Of a stretch of DNA of 64,000 nt, positions 38,801-47,874 are shown piece after piece. The DNA is from Euglena gracilis (Eukaryota; Euglenida; Euglenophyceae; Euglenales): assembly GCA_039621445.1 (NCBI GenBank), contig CP154956.1, forward strand, positions 25,098,743 to 25,162,742. The letters run 5' to 3'. Below the pieces are notes generated by a model. That model had not been told where the DNA came from and did no database searches. It was given only the letters and a program-made list of their open reading frames with translations. Both the position numbers and the translations under genes were made by a program. The first letter of the stretch is position 1. The number at the start of each line of letters is the position of its first letter.

Positions 38801-39898
38801 ACGGTCCCGAACAAGGGCATTGGAACAAAAATACCCGCATCAAAGTACCTTTTGCTCATCCGATGGTGGCTTGGTGCCAAGATCTTGCCGGGCTCGTCCG
38901 GCGCCGCATGCCCCTTGTGTGATGACTCCCTGGATCCCTTTGGGGACCATCTGCTATGTTGCAAGAAAAACAAGCTTGTACAGCGCCACAATGCTGTACG
39001 AGATGCGCTGGCGATGGTCCTGAAGGAGAATGGGGGGGTCGGCACACCCCCCCCCCCCCTCACCGACCCCCTCGCCACGCCATTTTACCCCCCCTCCCCC
39101 CCCCCTTTTCAGACCCCCTCGCCACGCCATGTCAGCCGCGCCAAAGAAAATTTTCTTGGCAAACCCCCGCGCACCCCTCCCCCCCCCCATCCGGGACCCC
39201 CTCGCCACGCCAAAAAAACGCCAAAAACCCCCCCTCCCCCCCCCCCTAGCCGGACCCCTCGCCACGGCGTGCCGACCCCCCATGGCGTGCACACAAGGAC
39301 AGAAGTCACAGTCGGGGGAAAGATGCGCCCAGCAGACATTGCGCTCCAGGGAGTGGATCCCTCAGAACCACTGGCGGTCGACCTTGTCGTGTTCCACCCT
39401 CTCAGAAAAGATCTGTCCTGGGACGAAAGCGCAGCCCTCAAGAACATGGCAGCGATGGAGAGCAAGAAGATCGCAAAGAATCAGCCTGTGTGTGAATCGG
39501 CTGGTTGGTTGTTCAGCCCACTCTCCTTTCACCCATGGTCAGGCTTGGGCCCACTCGGCTCCGGGCTCCTCAGCCGCTTGGTAAAGCAGGTGTTGGGTGA
39601 CCAACAAGGGTGGGCAAGGCAACACCGGGCGGCAGACATATGGCAACGAATATCGTTAGCTTTGATGGCTTTCGTGGCGGAGCAGCTATCTGCAGCCACA
39701 GCGGCAAGAGGACATGATGAGCTGCCACTGACAACCACATCGCACGAGGTGCAACCGGCTCCAAACAAAGCACAAGGTGTGACCGCAGTGGCGGCTGTGG
39801 ACATGGAAGGATGGCAAAGAGTGAAGGGACCTTGGTCGGCCCCATCCGCATCCAATGCATGCGCCCGAGGTGAGACACCCGGCAAAAGGAGATGGTAG
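35900..39898 (+). CDS. R2-type non-LTR retrotransposon polyprotein (zinc finger, RT, restriction-like endonuclease)
   Basis: The ORF starts at ATG 35900 (1332 aa). A C2H2-like finger (C55, C60, H80, H85) is followed by a Cys-rich segment (VCGHC...C...C). The RT contains APGPDGLRPQHL, LNVRPIAVG, LQVDLQNAFNAID, GVQGDPLGPLFFAL and YLDD at 672-675. The C-terminal knuckle C1004, C1007, H1017, C1020/1021 then RHN and KMRPADIAL...AVDLVV is the CCHC plus restriction-like endonuclease of R2/NeSL-type elements, which nick a target and prime reverse transcription there. Two in-frame insertions (37261-37479 and 39034-39285) interrupt it. Apart from these it is fully open, so recently active. Confidence 0.85.
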   Translation: MNQTAAVINLAPLPPSAASSASAPARPNPQARKRRAERGPDSSDSEEDGPGVFHCPFPHCCKSFRHGFQGWNAKRLATNHVAMVHVAAGEIPSSVWLQEAQRWVCGHCLRMLPERKGCVGENCFRVRADSTPSRLPPPSHPPAVQAASSSSRNPAPPCSSLDLPNAAMATAVHDILSLTRPLFRHIPRAAIPLWGMAWAKVQQRLCSERSWEALRDWALFQKITLWSPWGGKAHKGQAAQLIRARVERFNAGDLAALWDEYRQGIPPPDRKKRKSTSPLSLHEKVDRLQESPFLNTLRGLMDDGAFGKAVRHLMSDGLHDPLDLNVQTKLRDLHPRRPEVMCTEPIAKAFPFPKEDSSQDQHDLNKFLRETLLSFPKASAPGPDGLRPQHLQDVVRVDAGASSFVVAALCMFTKAALDGSLPARAMPFISSATLIPLRKEGPTGSLNVRPIAVGVFPPRPPRVPPRVPPASRILAGHVFWSTKGKLHTNLGDAKENVWGWLGHGSPPRPPRVPPPRPPPRPEPPPVGNTIRRFVGKFAMMSPCVRQRAAELHPQQCGVATEGACETIAQGLQSFVQHAQGDAWGILQVDLQNAFNAIDRQAMLHAVRKRAPELEGWARLSYASHSALGYTFGHRMTSEQGVQGDPLGPLFFALAWQDVVQALPKDLALNVWYLDDGHLVGSMDALAASLATISQSSVHLGVQLNLQKCRLWGPAQHPTPHGNHFDMLRSIPRVPWAPGHGLRVLGFPVEHPSSATFCKREMQAMVDKLEEACHVVSNLGDPQFEHILLRYCLDACKVMHFLRTLHTHALQGPLQEAARVIRRTWDDILGQPAANDAQWTQCSLPLRMAGLGIKDPLVLQAPARMAGILCAQQRSQLLRFPPEACALPSDFTTVATKLQDTLGPQFTPLQEWTQRNLPINCEDDHRRQQWWTEKVHQARKDSLKNTLPQRDKCRLRLQSMPHTTAWLRTVPNKGIGTKIPASKYLLLIRWWLGAKILPGSSGAACPLCDDSLDPFGDHLLCCKKNKLVQRHNAVRDALAMVLKENGGVGTPPPPLTDPLATPFYPPSPPPFQTPSPRHVSRAKENFLGKPPRTPPPPHPGPPRHAKKTPKTPPPPPPSRTPRHGVPTPHGVHTRTEVTVGGKMRPADIALQGVDPSEPLAVDLVVFHPLRKDLSWDESAALKNMAAMESKKIAKNQPVCESAGWLFSPLSFHPWSGLGPLGSGLLSRLVKQVLGDQQGWARQHRAADIWQRISLALMAFVAEQLSAATAARGHDELPLTTTSHEVQPAPNKAQGVTAVAAVDMEGWQRVKGPWSAPSASNACARGETPGKRRW
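37261..37479. mobile_element. In-frame 219-bp minisatellite-like insertion in the RT domain (F1)
   Basis: RPIAVG and NTIRR, contiguous in other RTs, are separated by 219 bp (73 codons). The insert starts after GCCGTGGG and ends with CCCGTGGG, a 7-8-bp target duplication. Each end has four CCGCGTCCCCCC-type repeats around a unique core of about 100 bp. There is no stop in frame and no AG acceptor at the right edge, so it is not an ordinary intron. Confidence 0.85.
39034..39285. mobile_element. In-frame 252-bp insertion with TIRs in the endonuclease domain (F2)
   Basis: Perfect 12-bp TIRs, GGGGGTCGGCAC at 39034-39045 and GTGCCGACCCCC at 39269-39280, are flanked by ATGG on both sides. The net addition is 84 codons, all open. 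Inside are four copies of GACCCCCTCGCCACGCC. Removing it restores LKENG-VHTRTEV, so the host ORF predates the insertion. Confidence 0.85.
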
Positions 39899-40102
39899 CA
39901 CCATCCCCTCCCCCCCCCAAAAAAAAACCCGCAGGGCCCACACCCCTCTGGGCAAGGCCAACGAGAATCGAAGTGAAACATGACAAGTGACAGGCGGGTG
40001 CAACGGCTCGCGGTGACCCGTCCCGACGGCCAAGAACAGCACGCCGACACGGGCGACGCGCTCGCACGGGCGACGCGCGGGCACGACACGCGCGAGACAC
40101 GT

Positions 40103-40190
40103 GCGAGCCGTGCCGAGCCGTGCCGAGCCGTGCCGAGCCGTGCCGAGCCGAGCCGTGCCGAGCCGTGCCGAGCCGTGCCGAGCCGTGCCG
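40103..40190. repeat. GAGCCGTGCC 10-bp tandem array
   Basis: About nine copies of GAGCCGTGCC, one with a GAGCC-only unit, lie just downstream of the R2-like ORF, where its 3' UTR should be. Confidence 0.92.
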
Positions 40191-40284
40191 GACCCCCCCG
40201 AGCGGCGCGCCTAGCCTCCTTTGGTGTGCCTCCAAGAAACATCAGCCATCCTTGGCAACGTTGCCCCACTGATGCAATAGGTCG

Positions 40285-40980
40285 ATGACCTGTCACTCTC
40301 GAAAGAGATGCGCAAAGTCCTCACACCTCCCAAAAGTGGTGGAATGGACAGTTTTCCACAGCACGGCAAACAATTCTAGCAAGGACCCTTCCCCCGACCG
40401 GCCAAGTCCGCTTTGCCGGCCAATGTCAGCCGCATGCCATGGCATGGACTGCTGCCACCCCAAGCACGGGCACCCGCACTTTGTTGCCTTCTGCTGAATT
40501 TCGCTGCCTTTTGCGTTGGAACATTGGCATGCCGCTCGCAGAGGGTGCTTCGTCGGGAAAGACACTCTGCCCGAAATGCCAAGGAACATTGGATGTTTCT
40601 GGACATCACCTGCTCTGTTGCAAATTCAACAACCTTTACTCCAAGACTTCCTCACCTCCTTGGCTCAACGCGCCGGATTCCAAGCCAAAAAAGAACAACG
40701 GGCTGATGGCAATTCCCGCCCTGGCGATATCTTCATCCCTCGCCTTGGCAGTGAGGGTCCGGTCGCCATCGACGTCACCATCCATCACACACAGACCCCA
40801 AGCAACCCTCTGAGCCGCGCCGCACAACTTCCGATTTGGCAAGAAAAACAAGAAGGAGACAAACACCGCAAACCTGACGCAACTTGTTCGAGACAAGGCT
40901 CGCGCTTCACCCCATTTGTGCTTGACTGCTTTGGCGGCATGGGTCAGCAAGGTCGTTCTCTAATGTCCACTCTCCTTTGA
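40285..40980 (+). pseudogene. Frameshifted second R2-type endonuclease C terminus
   Basis: One frame has GKTLCPKCQGTLDVSGHHLL then CC (C-x2-C-x8-H-x3-C). The reading then moves to another frame with LAQRAGFQAKKEQRADG, SRPGDIFIPRLG and VAIDVTIHHTQTP, the R/KPD...D motifs of a restriction-like endonuclease. It ends at TGA 40978. It is a different lineage from the neighbouring complete ORF (low identity). It is 5'-truncated and frameshifted near 40620. Confidence 0.7.
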
Positions 40981-40985
40981 TACGA

Positions 40986-41076
40986 AAACTGTGTCCAGAA
41001 CGCGGGTTCGGGCGTGAAGCCCGAACCGGCGTTCTGGAACACGGCTTCACGCCCGAACCGGCGTTCTGGACACAGT
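40986..41076. repeat. Fold-back repeat GTGTCCAGAACGC
   Basis: Arms of about 33 bases, opening CTGTGTCCAGAACGCGGGTT and closing with its complement ...CGGCGTTCTGGACACAG, have one mismatch and enclose about 20 bp that repeat part of the arm again. A further half-copy, TTCACGCCCGAACCGGCGTT, lies at 41107-41126. Confidence 0.9.
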
Positions 41077-41268
41077 TGTTGAAACCGTGGATTAGGGGCT
41101 CTAGGTTCACGCCCGAACCGGCGTTCAAGGAATAAAGGCCAATTTCGCCCTAAATACCCAGTTTCTGAACATTTTTGGGCATTTTTGGGATCCTTTGGGC
41201 TCACGGTCATGTCGATCGACCGATTGAAGTTTTCATCCGTCTGATGCCAATTTACCCATCAATCGAAA

Positions 41269-41750
41269 GGTTTTTTTTTCAGAATCACGATTTGGAAATT
41301 TTTTTTGGTTGGACCACCCCTAGGTTTTTCCAGAATCACGGTTGGGAAATTTTGGCTGGACCCCCCCCAGATTTTTTCAGATTTTCAATGCCGAATTTTC
41401 GGTTGGACCCCGCTGGTTTTTTCCCCCCAGAATTATGGTTGGTATTTGATCCCCCCTTTTTTCAGAATTCCGGTTCAGAAATTTTGGCTGGGTTTCTTCA
41501 CAAACACGGTTGAAAAAAAAAATTGGCTGGAGCCCCCCTAGGGTTTTTCAGAAGTACGGTTGGGAAATTTTGGTTGGACCCCCCCGGGAATTTTCCAAAA
41601 TTGTTGGGAAACGTTAATTACAGTTGGGAAATTTTGGCCCCCCTGGGTGTTTTCAAAATTGGCTGGACCCTCCCCTGGGTTTTTCAGAATTATGGTTAGG
41701 AATTTTTAGCTGGACCCCTTGGGTTTTTTCAGAATTACGATTTTTGGACC
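41269..41750. repeat. Degenerate tandem repeat, about 60-bp unit
   Basis: About eight imperfect copies of TTTTTCAGAATTACGGTTGG followed by GAAATTTTGGCTGGACCCCC. No element ends were identified and no coding is supported. Confidence 0.8.
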
Positions 41751-42149
41751 CTTTTCGCAAATTCCAAAATCCACTGTTCACCTGCCATGTTGCCCCTTGA
41801 TCGATAACCCTTCTCAAGGGTTTTAGATGGCCTTAGCTTTCAGCCCTGCTGCATGGTATTCTATTTCAGAAAATCCCCGATCCCCAGATTTGGCCAAATG
41901 GAAATTGTTGCACAAAATACAGGGGAGCGTTTAAAGGCGCAAGGTACTTAATAAAAAGGGATTAAAAGCGTGCGGTTTAATTCCGTTTTGGGTCCAAACC
42001 TCGTCGGTTTAATTCCGTTTCTGCTGTCACGCCAAAAAAAATTCATTGCCTCAGCCGGAAAAATTTTCCGTCTCATTTTGCTTTTCAGGTGGTAGATTAT
42101 TCCGTCGGGTGAGGGAGGCAGCCGAAGGTGCACGTCGAACGGTACAGAC

Positions 42150-42265
42150 AGGTGTTTTTTTTAAGACCGGGGGAGGGGAGGGACCTACCCCCTGGGGGGG
42201 GGGGCTTGGCCGGACCCACCCTACCCCCATCCCCCCCCCGGGGGTCCACGACTTAAAAAACCCCT
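42150..42265. mobile_element. Family B inverted-repeat element, short copy B3 (116 bp)
   Basis: It begins AGGTGTTTTTTTTAAGACCG and ends ...GACTTAAAAAACCCCT, with exact 8-bp duplications GTACAGAC (42142-42149, 42266-42273). It is a deletion derivative lacking the central stem-loop. Confidence 0.92.
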
Positions 42266-42745
42266 GTACAGACATCGCCGACTTTTTTTTTGCCAAAAAA
42301 GGAGAGACTATTTTTCTGCATTTCTTTTCAGAATCATTGAATTTTTTTCAAACTGTGTGCGGTGAAACAAATTTTTTGACCCCATGAACACCGAAAGCAA
42401 CAAAATACTCGGGGAAGCAACTGCAGTTCGCTGAGTCGTTTAATCTTCTTCAACTTCAGCTTCAACTTCAACAACCAATAACCAAAGACCCTGGGTGATT
42501 AATGCCAAAACAATTGCAAATGGAAAGACTTCAACCACTTCCAGGGTTTGACAGCGTCACAGCTGGGGCGTTGGTCTGAGAACGGGCAAAAAAAATGCAA
42601 CTTTCTGGGGGGTGCCCCAAAAAAACGGAGTTCAGGGGGGGCAATTTTTTTCCTTCGGGGGCCAAAAAAGTGACATTTGGGGGGATGGCAGTCCGAGACT
42701 GGAACAGGAATTGTTGTCAGTGGGGGGGGGGGGGGCTGAATCTCA

Positions 42746-43336
42746 TTGTTCCGTGTTATAAATGAAAAATATTCTGTAAGGTTACCATGCCCCCCCCCTT
42801 TATGTACTGCCCCTCCCACTGTTAAGCAGTTTGTGGAATCCCTCCAAAAGGTGAAATCTCCATCTAAGGAAGTTGATGCCTTACTTGGTGAACTTCCCCC
42901 CCAGATCTGGTCTCGGCAAAAGATTACCGTCGCGACCGCATGGCTGCCCTGAATTGTTTTACAGAATACATGGGGGTTTGCGCAGCCCATGGTACAACAC
43001 GCGACGTTGGACGACTGTTTTTTGGGGTTGGCCCGCTGGTGCATTGATGCTCGGGTGTTGTACGCAACACCTGAGCAACAACTCGCCTGCGTTGCTGCCC
43101 GTACGGAGACAGCTGGAACAGATTTTCGGGTTCGTTCCATGCCTGTTTTGTCTTTCCGTACATACCTCAATGCCCTTGTTTTTTTTTGTATAAAGTGTCA
43201 GACCGTGACGGACCTCCAATTGTGGCCTCCTCTGCTTCTCAATTCCCCAAATTCCTTGCCTCCTATTAAATTCCTACCCTCCCCCCCCACAATACGCCAA
43301 CTTTCCGCCGCATGCGTTGCTTCTTGCTTCCGTTGA
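42746..43336 (+). pseudogene. Coding-like ORF with one in-frame TGA, unknown
   Basis: The frame is open from about 42746 to 43336 except for a TGA near 42950. The parts read TVKQFVESLQKVKSPSKEVD ... IWSRQKITVATAWLP and, after the stop, DDCFLGLARWCIDARVLYAT ... EQQLACVAARTETAG. It is coding-like in composition, but no domain is recognised. The surroundings are repeats, so a broken mobile element gene is likely. Confidence 0.35.
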
Positions 43337-43377
43337 GCAGTATGTCCATCGTTCCATGCACTCTTATGCTGTACCAT

Positions 43378-43525
43378 GCCCCCCCCATTGTGTACCCCCC
43401 CATTGTGTACCCCCTGGGGGGGAGGTACATAATGGGGGGGGGTAGCATCCACCTGCTCCCATGTCCCGCCAAAGAAAAACTTGCCCCCCCCCATTGTGTA
43501 CCTCCCCCCCATTATGTACCTCCTG
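43378..43525. repeat. CATTGTGTACCCCCC inverted/direct repeats
   Basis: Direct copies of CCCCATTGTGTACC (43382, 43400, 43490, 43508) and inverted GGTACATAATGGGG (43425) surround 40 bp of unique sequence. It is one more C/G-run element with repeated ends. Confidence 0.6.
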
Positions 43526-43635
43526 CCCGGTTTTGGCCTCCCCCCTCCGCATGCGGGCCTCAGCGAGGTTAGCCAGGCGCATCATGGCTGTGAAGAGTGT
43601 GAAGGCGTTTTTGAAACACGTTTTAGCATAATGCA

Positions 43636-43850
43636 GACGTGTCACCAAAAAGTCTAAACACGCTTTCCGTAAATGTACACGTGTTACCAAAAAAGTAAAC
43701 ATGCTTTCCTGCGGTGTACACGTGTTACCAAAAGGAGTAAACACACTTTCCGTACAATGTACACGTGTTACCAAAAGAGTAAACACGCTTTCCTGCAGTG
43801 TACACGTGTTACCAAAAGGAGTAAACACGATTTCCGTACAACGTACACGT
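43636..43850. repeat. Tandem array of 42-bp units ACGTGTTACCAAAA...GTAAACACG
   Basis: There are five units. They alternate between ends TTTCCGTACAATGTAC and TTTCCTGCAGTGTAC, implying a dimeric higher-order unit. Each contains the dyad GTGTTACC...GTAAACAC. Repetitive ORFs (CTRVTKRSKHTF) come from the array. Confidence 0.92.
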
Positions 43851-43891
43851 GTTACAAACACGGTACATTTGCATTGTACCGTGTTTGTAAC
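43851..43891. repeat. Perfect 17-bp hairpin after the 42-bp array
   Basis: GTTACAAACACGGTACA (43851-43867), loop TTTGCAT, then the exact complement (43875-43891). Its arm shares GTTACAAACAC with the array's closing partial unit. Confidence 0.9.
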
Positions 43892-44013
43892 ACGGTACAA
43901 TTGCAATTACCAAGGTACCCCATTTTTGTACACGTGTTTACTATAATCGGCATTTTTTGCGCGAATCACGTGGACTTAAGCCGGCGTTTGAGACGCCGGG
44001 CTCTATATCAAGA

Positions 44014-44139
44014 AAGACCCCCCCTACACAGACTTTGTCCTGAGTCCGGTGGGGGGGGGGGGCACGGACTTTGTCCGAAGGACAAAGTCCGTGCCCCCCC
44101 CCACCGGACTCAGGACAAAGTCCGTGTAGGGGGGGTCTT
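44014..44139. mobile_element. 126-bp near-perfect fold-back element
   Basis: Arms of about 61 bp open AAGACCCCCCCTACAC and meet at GGACTTTGTCC-GAA-GGACAAAGTCC, with one or two mismatches and a small difference in G-run length. The motif GGACTTTGTCC/GGACTCAGGAC is repeated within each arm, and a partial copy follows at 44150-44192. No target duplication is evident. Confidence 0.85.
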
Positions 44140-44338
44140 GTTTTAAGTCCGTGTACTACCCCCCCTCCGACTCAGGACAAAGTCGGTGTATCCTAATGAG
44201 GAACATTGGTGTCGCTCAGGGTCACTTGTCTTTGTCTTCATAGCTTCATGTTGCTCGCACAAGTCGTAACTGTCGCTGAGGTTGTCTTGGGACCTTTGCC
44301 AACACCCGCAAAGTTGTTGGCAGGGTTGAAGGTGGCAG

Positions 44339-44910
44339 TTGAACCCCAGAACACAGAAACTACGGACACAGAGCTTTTTCGGGATGTTTTCACCCAAACT
44401 GTGCCCCAGCCCAGGGCAGCGTCAAAAATCAGAAGGGGGGATATACCGCCTCACCAATTTTCAAAAAGTTTGCGAACTGCGAGGCTATGCCACCACTGAT
44501 TTGGATGACTACATGGTGGCGTTTGCAAAGTGGGTGCTTTCGGTACACGCTTTGCATGACACAGAAGCTGAGAAGATTGCGACAAAGGCACAAAGGCACA
44601 CATGTACGAATGGGCTCCGCAAACGTTGACATCGTATGTCAACGCATTGGCTGTGCTATACAAATCAACAAAAACCAAGAATCCCATCGTCCCCAAAGCA
44701 AAATGCCATTTTCCAAAGTTCGTTACATTTGTGAACACAACATCACGGCTAAAAATTTTGGAGTTCGATTCCGTTTGTTCTATGCACTTCGATTCAGGCC
44801 GTTCTATGCCCCCCCCCCCCCCCCGCAACAGTTGGTGTTGTCCTCGTTGCGACGGCCGGGAGATGCCTCCCTTGCCAGCTCGTGTCGAGAACACGAAGCG
44901 AAAGCAATGA
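44339..44910 (+). pseudogene. Frameshifted ORF, possibly a recombinase core-binding domain
   Basis: One frame carries KVCELRGYATTDLDDYMVAF then AKWVLSVHAL. After a slip at a duplicated AAAGGCAC, the next frame carries EWAPQTLTSYVNALAVLYKS. The pattern (Y...W...TLxSYVNALxxL) resembles the SAM-like N-terminal domain of tyrosine recombinases such as those of Cryptons. The catalytic half was not seen. The call is tentative. Confidence 0.25.
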
Positions 44911-45324
44911 GGGGGACACCGTTAGGGTACCAAGTTACCCCTCGATTGAAAGCTCTTTTCAACAGACGACCAGCAGTGCTCATCAGATCTTTCCACGCCG
45001 CACGGTAGGGGGGGGGACGCCGGTTCTGTCCTGAACCCGGCATCTCAAACCCCAGTTTAAGGAATAATCCTATTCCTTAAAGAACACAAATTTAGGGTTG
45101 GGGTTGGGGTTAGGTGGGGGTTGCAGGCGGGGAGCGAACGAGTAGTGTTTTTTGTGGGGCAAATTTTGATTTCTCACTTGACGCTCTTTTTCTTTCTCCT
45201 CTCTTCTTCATTTCATCAGCAAGCATGCCGGGACATTGCAGAAAAGCCTATTCAAAAAAGGACACCAAGGAGGTTAGGCAGGGGTGGGGGGGGGGTTGGG
45301 GGCTTCGCCCCTAAAGGAATTTCA

Positions 45325-45510
45325 ATGGAGAAACTTCACCGGTGAAGTTCACCGGTGAAGTTCACCGCCATGTATTTCCAATGAAGAGGGGGGGTGGGGG
45401 GCGGTCCCGCCCGAAAAACCCAAAGTCACCGCCTGATCTCCCAAGCCACTTGGTGGGGACGCGGGGGGTACGCGGGGGGGGGACGCGGGGGGGACGCAGG
45501 GGCACAACCC
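45325..45510. repeat. ACCGGTGAAGTTC and GACGCGGGGGG repeats
   Basis: Three copies of CACCGGTGAAGTT (45338-45370) are followed at 45457-45502 by four copies of GGGGACGCGGGG. The latter is the complement of the CCGCGTCCCC unit of the F1 insertion in the R2-like ORF. Confidence 0.7.
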
Positions 45511-46600
45511 CCTCAATGTTGGTTCTGCCAGCTGGTCTGTTTTTGGAGCCTTTTTGGGTCTGTGGGTGGGGTCATTTTTGGGGCACGGGAGCGGGGGTAC
45601 TGAGTCTGGTCCCCGGGTGGGCACATTGGGAGCCAGCTTTGGGGTCAACTGGGTGCCACAACTTTGGGCCATTTTTTGGCCACAGGTGGGGCCACCTGGG
45701 TCTCACAGTTTTGGTCCACTTTTTGGCCAAGGGGTGGGGGGGTGGTTATGGGTGATTTTTTTTTTTGCCCACGGGCTTCACAGTTTTGGGCCAATTTTTG
45801 GCGGTTCAGTTTTTGTCCCCCCCCCTGACGGTTGGGATTTTTTGGTAAGTTTTGTGGGTGGTCTCCAAAAGTGGGGGGGGGGGACTGTGCCGTTGGAAAG
45901 GCGTGGCTGGGCTCTCCCCCCTCCTCCCCCCCAGGCGTGGTCGCATTCAGTCCAGGGTTGACGTTTTTTTTGTTTTTTTAAAAAAAACAAAAAACGTGTT
46001 TTTTTTAAAAAAACGCAAAAAAAACATGTTTTTTTTTGAAAAAGCAAAAATTGACCTTTTTCCTTGCGAAATGACCATTTTTTTGAAGGAAATTTTTCGC
46101 GGGTGGTTCGGGTCACGAGGGGGGGGGGTCACGGGGGGTCACAGGGGGGGGTCACGAGGGGGGGTCGCATTTTCGGTGGCCAGATTAGAAATCACCGAAA
46201 ACAAATTTTTGGGAAAAAATCCTTTTTAAGCTCCAAAATAGGAATCCCCCAAACGAAAATTAGGAAATCTACCGGAATAATTTGTCAAATTAGGCATCAC
46301 CAGCCAAGTTTTTTCAGAAAAAATGGCCGAAACGGGTCTTAGGTCGGGTTGGGGGAGGGGGGTCATGGGGGGAACACCCCCTGTGAAGTTTTTTTTTTCA
46401 AATGTGTGAAAGTATTTCCGAATCTGTGTTTTCTGGTGCGAAAAATCATGCTTTCAACCCAAAAAAATGAATGTTGTAGAGATAAAAAATGCACTTTTTC
46501 CCAAAAAAAACATTGCAAAATTTTTTTCCCCCAAACCCTCCATGACGTTTTTTTTTGTTTTTTTAAAAAAACATATTTTTTTTAAAAAAACACGTTTTTT
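45510..46600. other. GT-rich and poly-A/poly-T region, no gene recognised
   Basis: It contains degenerate TTTTTGGCC repeats (45540-45860), TTTTTTTGTTTTTTTAAAAAAA snapbacks at 45963-46045 and again at 46543-46612 (both preceded by GACG), and GGGTCACGGGGGG repeats at 46117-46165. ORFs are low complexity. Confidence 0.6.
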
Positions 46601-47139
46601 TTGTTTCAAAAAAAACAAGCCGTCAACCTTGATTCAGTCAATGTTAATTTTTTTGAAAAAATAAGTTGTTTAAAACAAAAGCGGAGCTGCTCTTATTCTA
46701 AAACCACAAAACCAGATAGTTTAATCTTTGATCAAGTACCGGCCTTGGTCGTAAAAAGTTCACGTGCCTGGAAAGGGGGAGTGCCCCTTCACGCCCGCGA
46801 ACCCTTCTGTTCCGGCGTCCGACGACATTTTATTGCGCCATGGATTTCGCATACGGCCGCCGGACCTGCGCATTTTGATGATCACGCATTTTGGTGTCGC
46901 CCCTTAGTGTGTCTGCCTATTTCTTGGCAGGGAGGTAATTGCCATTTTTTTCGAATCACGTGGATTTGGACACGGTTTTCCACCTAACCGGCTTTAACCC
47001 GTGCGGTTGTATGTCTCCCCCTAGCCCTCCACCCGTCGGGCTTAATCCCGCCACCTCCCCCGGAGGGGTGCGACCGGATTTATCCCGACCCTGCCTTGCA
47101 GTGAAAGTGAGTTGGCACAGAAGGGCACGCAATGCTCAC

Positions 47140-47355
47140 CGTTCACGGAGGCCGCGGACCAGGAGCCGGGCAAGGCGGTTGTCCGCCTCTAGCGGCGCCT
47201 CCACTGCGCCCTTATCGGCCTCCCCCCAGGCGAGATCTCCATCCTGCGCGTCGTCGCTCGGCTCGGCCACAGCTTCGATGATCAGCTCTTCCTCCTCGTC
47301 ATTGAGACCACACTCGTAGTCCACTTCTTCGTCACCATTAACGAACATTTTAGTA
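47140..47355 (-). CDS. Candidate exon of an acidic protein
   Basis: From ATG near 47355: MVTKMFVNGDEEVDYECG then LNDEEEELIIEA, AVEAPLEADNRLARLLV and RGLRER. The frame ends at ACG before GTGAGC, a good splice donor. It is GC-richer and more codon-biased than its surroundings. It may be a first exon or belong with the exon-like segments at 47.7-47.87 kb. The protein is not recognised. Confidence 0.4.
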
Positions 47356-47370
47356 ACCATCTCCCACAAT

Positions 47371-47582
47371 TTTCAGTCTCACAGGGGGAGGCTGAAAATC
47401 AAAAATTTTGGTGTCACGGGGGGGGGGGGGCTGAAAATCAAAATTTCAGTCTCACAGGGGGGGGGGAGGAAAATTAAAGTTTCAGTCTCATGGGGGGGGG
47501 GGGGCTGAAAATCAAAATTTTCAGTTTGACGGGAAATTAAAATTTTCAGTCTCACGGGGGCGGCTGAAAATTGAAATTCTGA
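47371..47582. repeat. Tandem TTTCAGTCTCACGGGGG...CTGAAAATCAAAA array
   Basis: About six units of 35-45 bp, each a small inverted repeat (TTTTCAG ... CTGAAAA) around a G run. Confidence 0.85.
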
Positions 47583-47704
47583 ATTGCACTTAAGTCAAAT
47601 CCCTGGCTTTGCACATATGGCTCAAGCCTTTCAGTCCAAACCAGATGTTATTTCCTAAGGCCAAAAGGAAAAAAGGGCAAGCAAGACACGACGCTCACAC
47701 CAGG

Positions 47705-47874
47705 TATTGCATCCAGATTGTACAAATATGGGCTCCGGCCAACTGGTCCGCCTGAAAAGAGATTGACAGAGAAATTTTAACGCACGGGACAAACCTTTCC
47801 GCCAACACTGTGGCCAGTTGCCTCAACATTCTGAACCACAAAGTCGAAGTTTGACACTTCTTTTCAGTGTAATC
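47705..47874 (-). other. Two exon-like segments (minus), unknown
   Basis: Segment 47805-47846 (after GGTTCAG, before GTTTGT) and segment 47704-47760 (after TTTTCAG, before GTGTGA) are bounded by good splice sites. Joined, one frame reads NVEATGHSVGGK then GPVGRSPYLYNLDAIP. The phase choice is not certain and the family is unknown. Confidence 0.3.

Noticed and set aside
43636-43850. CRISPR-like array
   Set aside because: The units are tandem and near-identical without unique spacers, and the sequence is eukaryotic.
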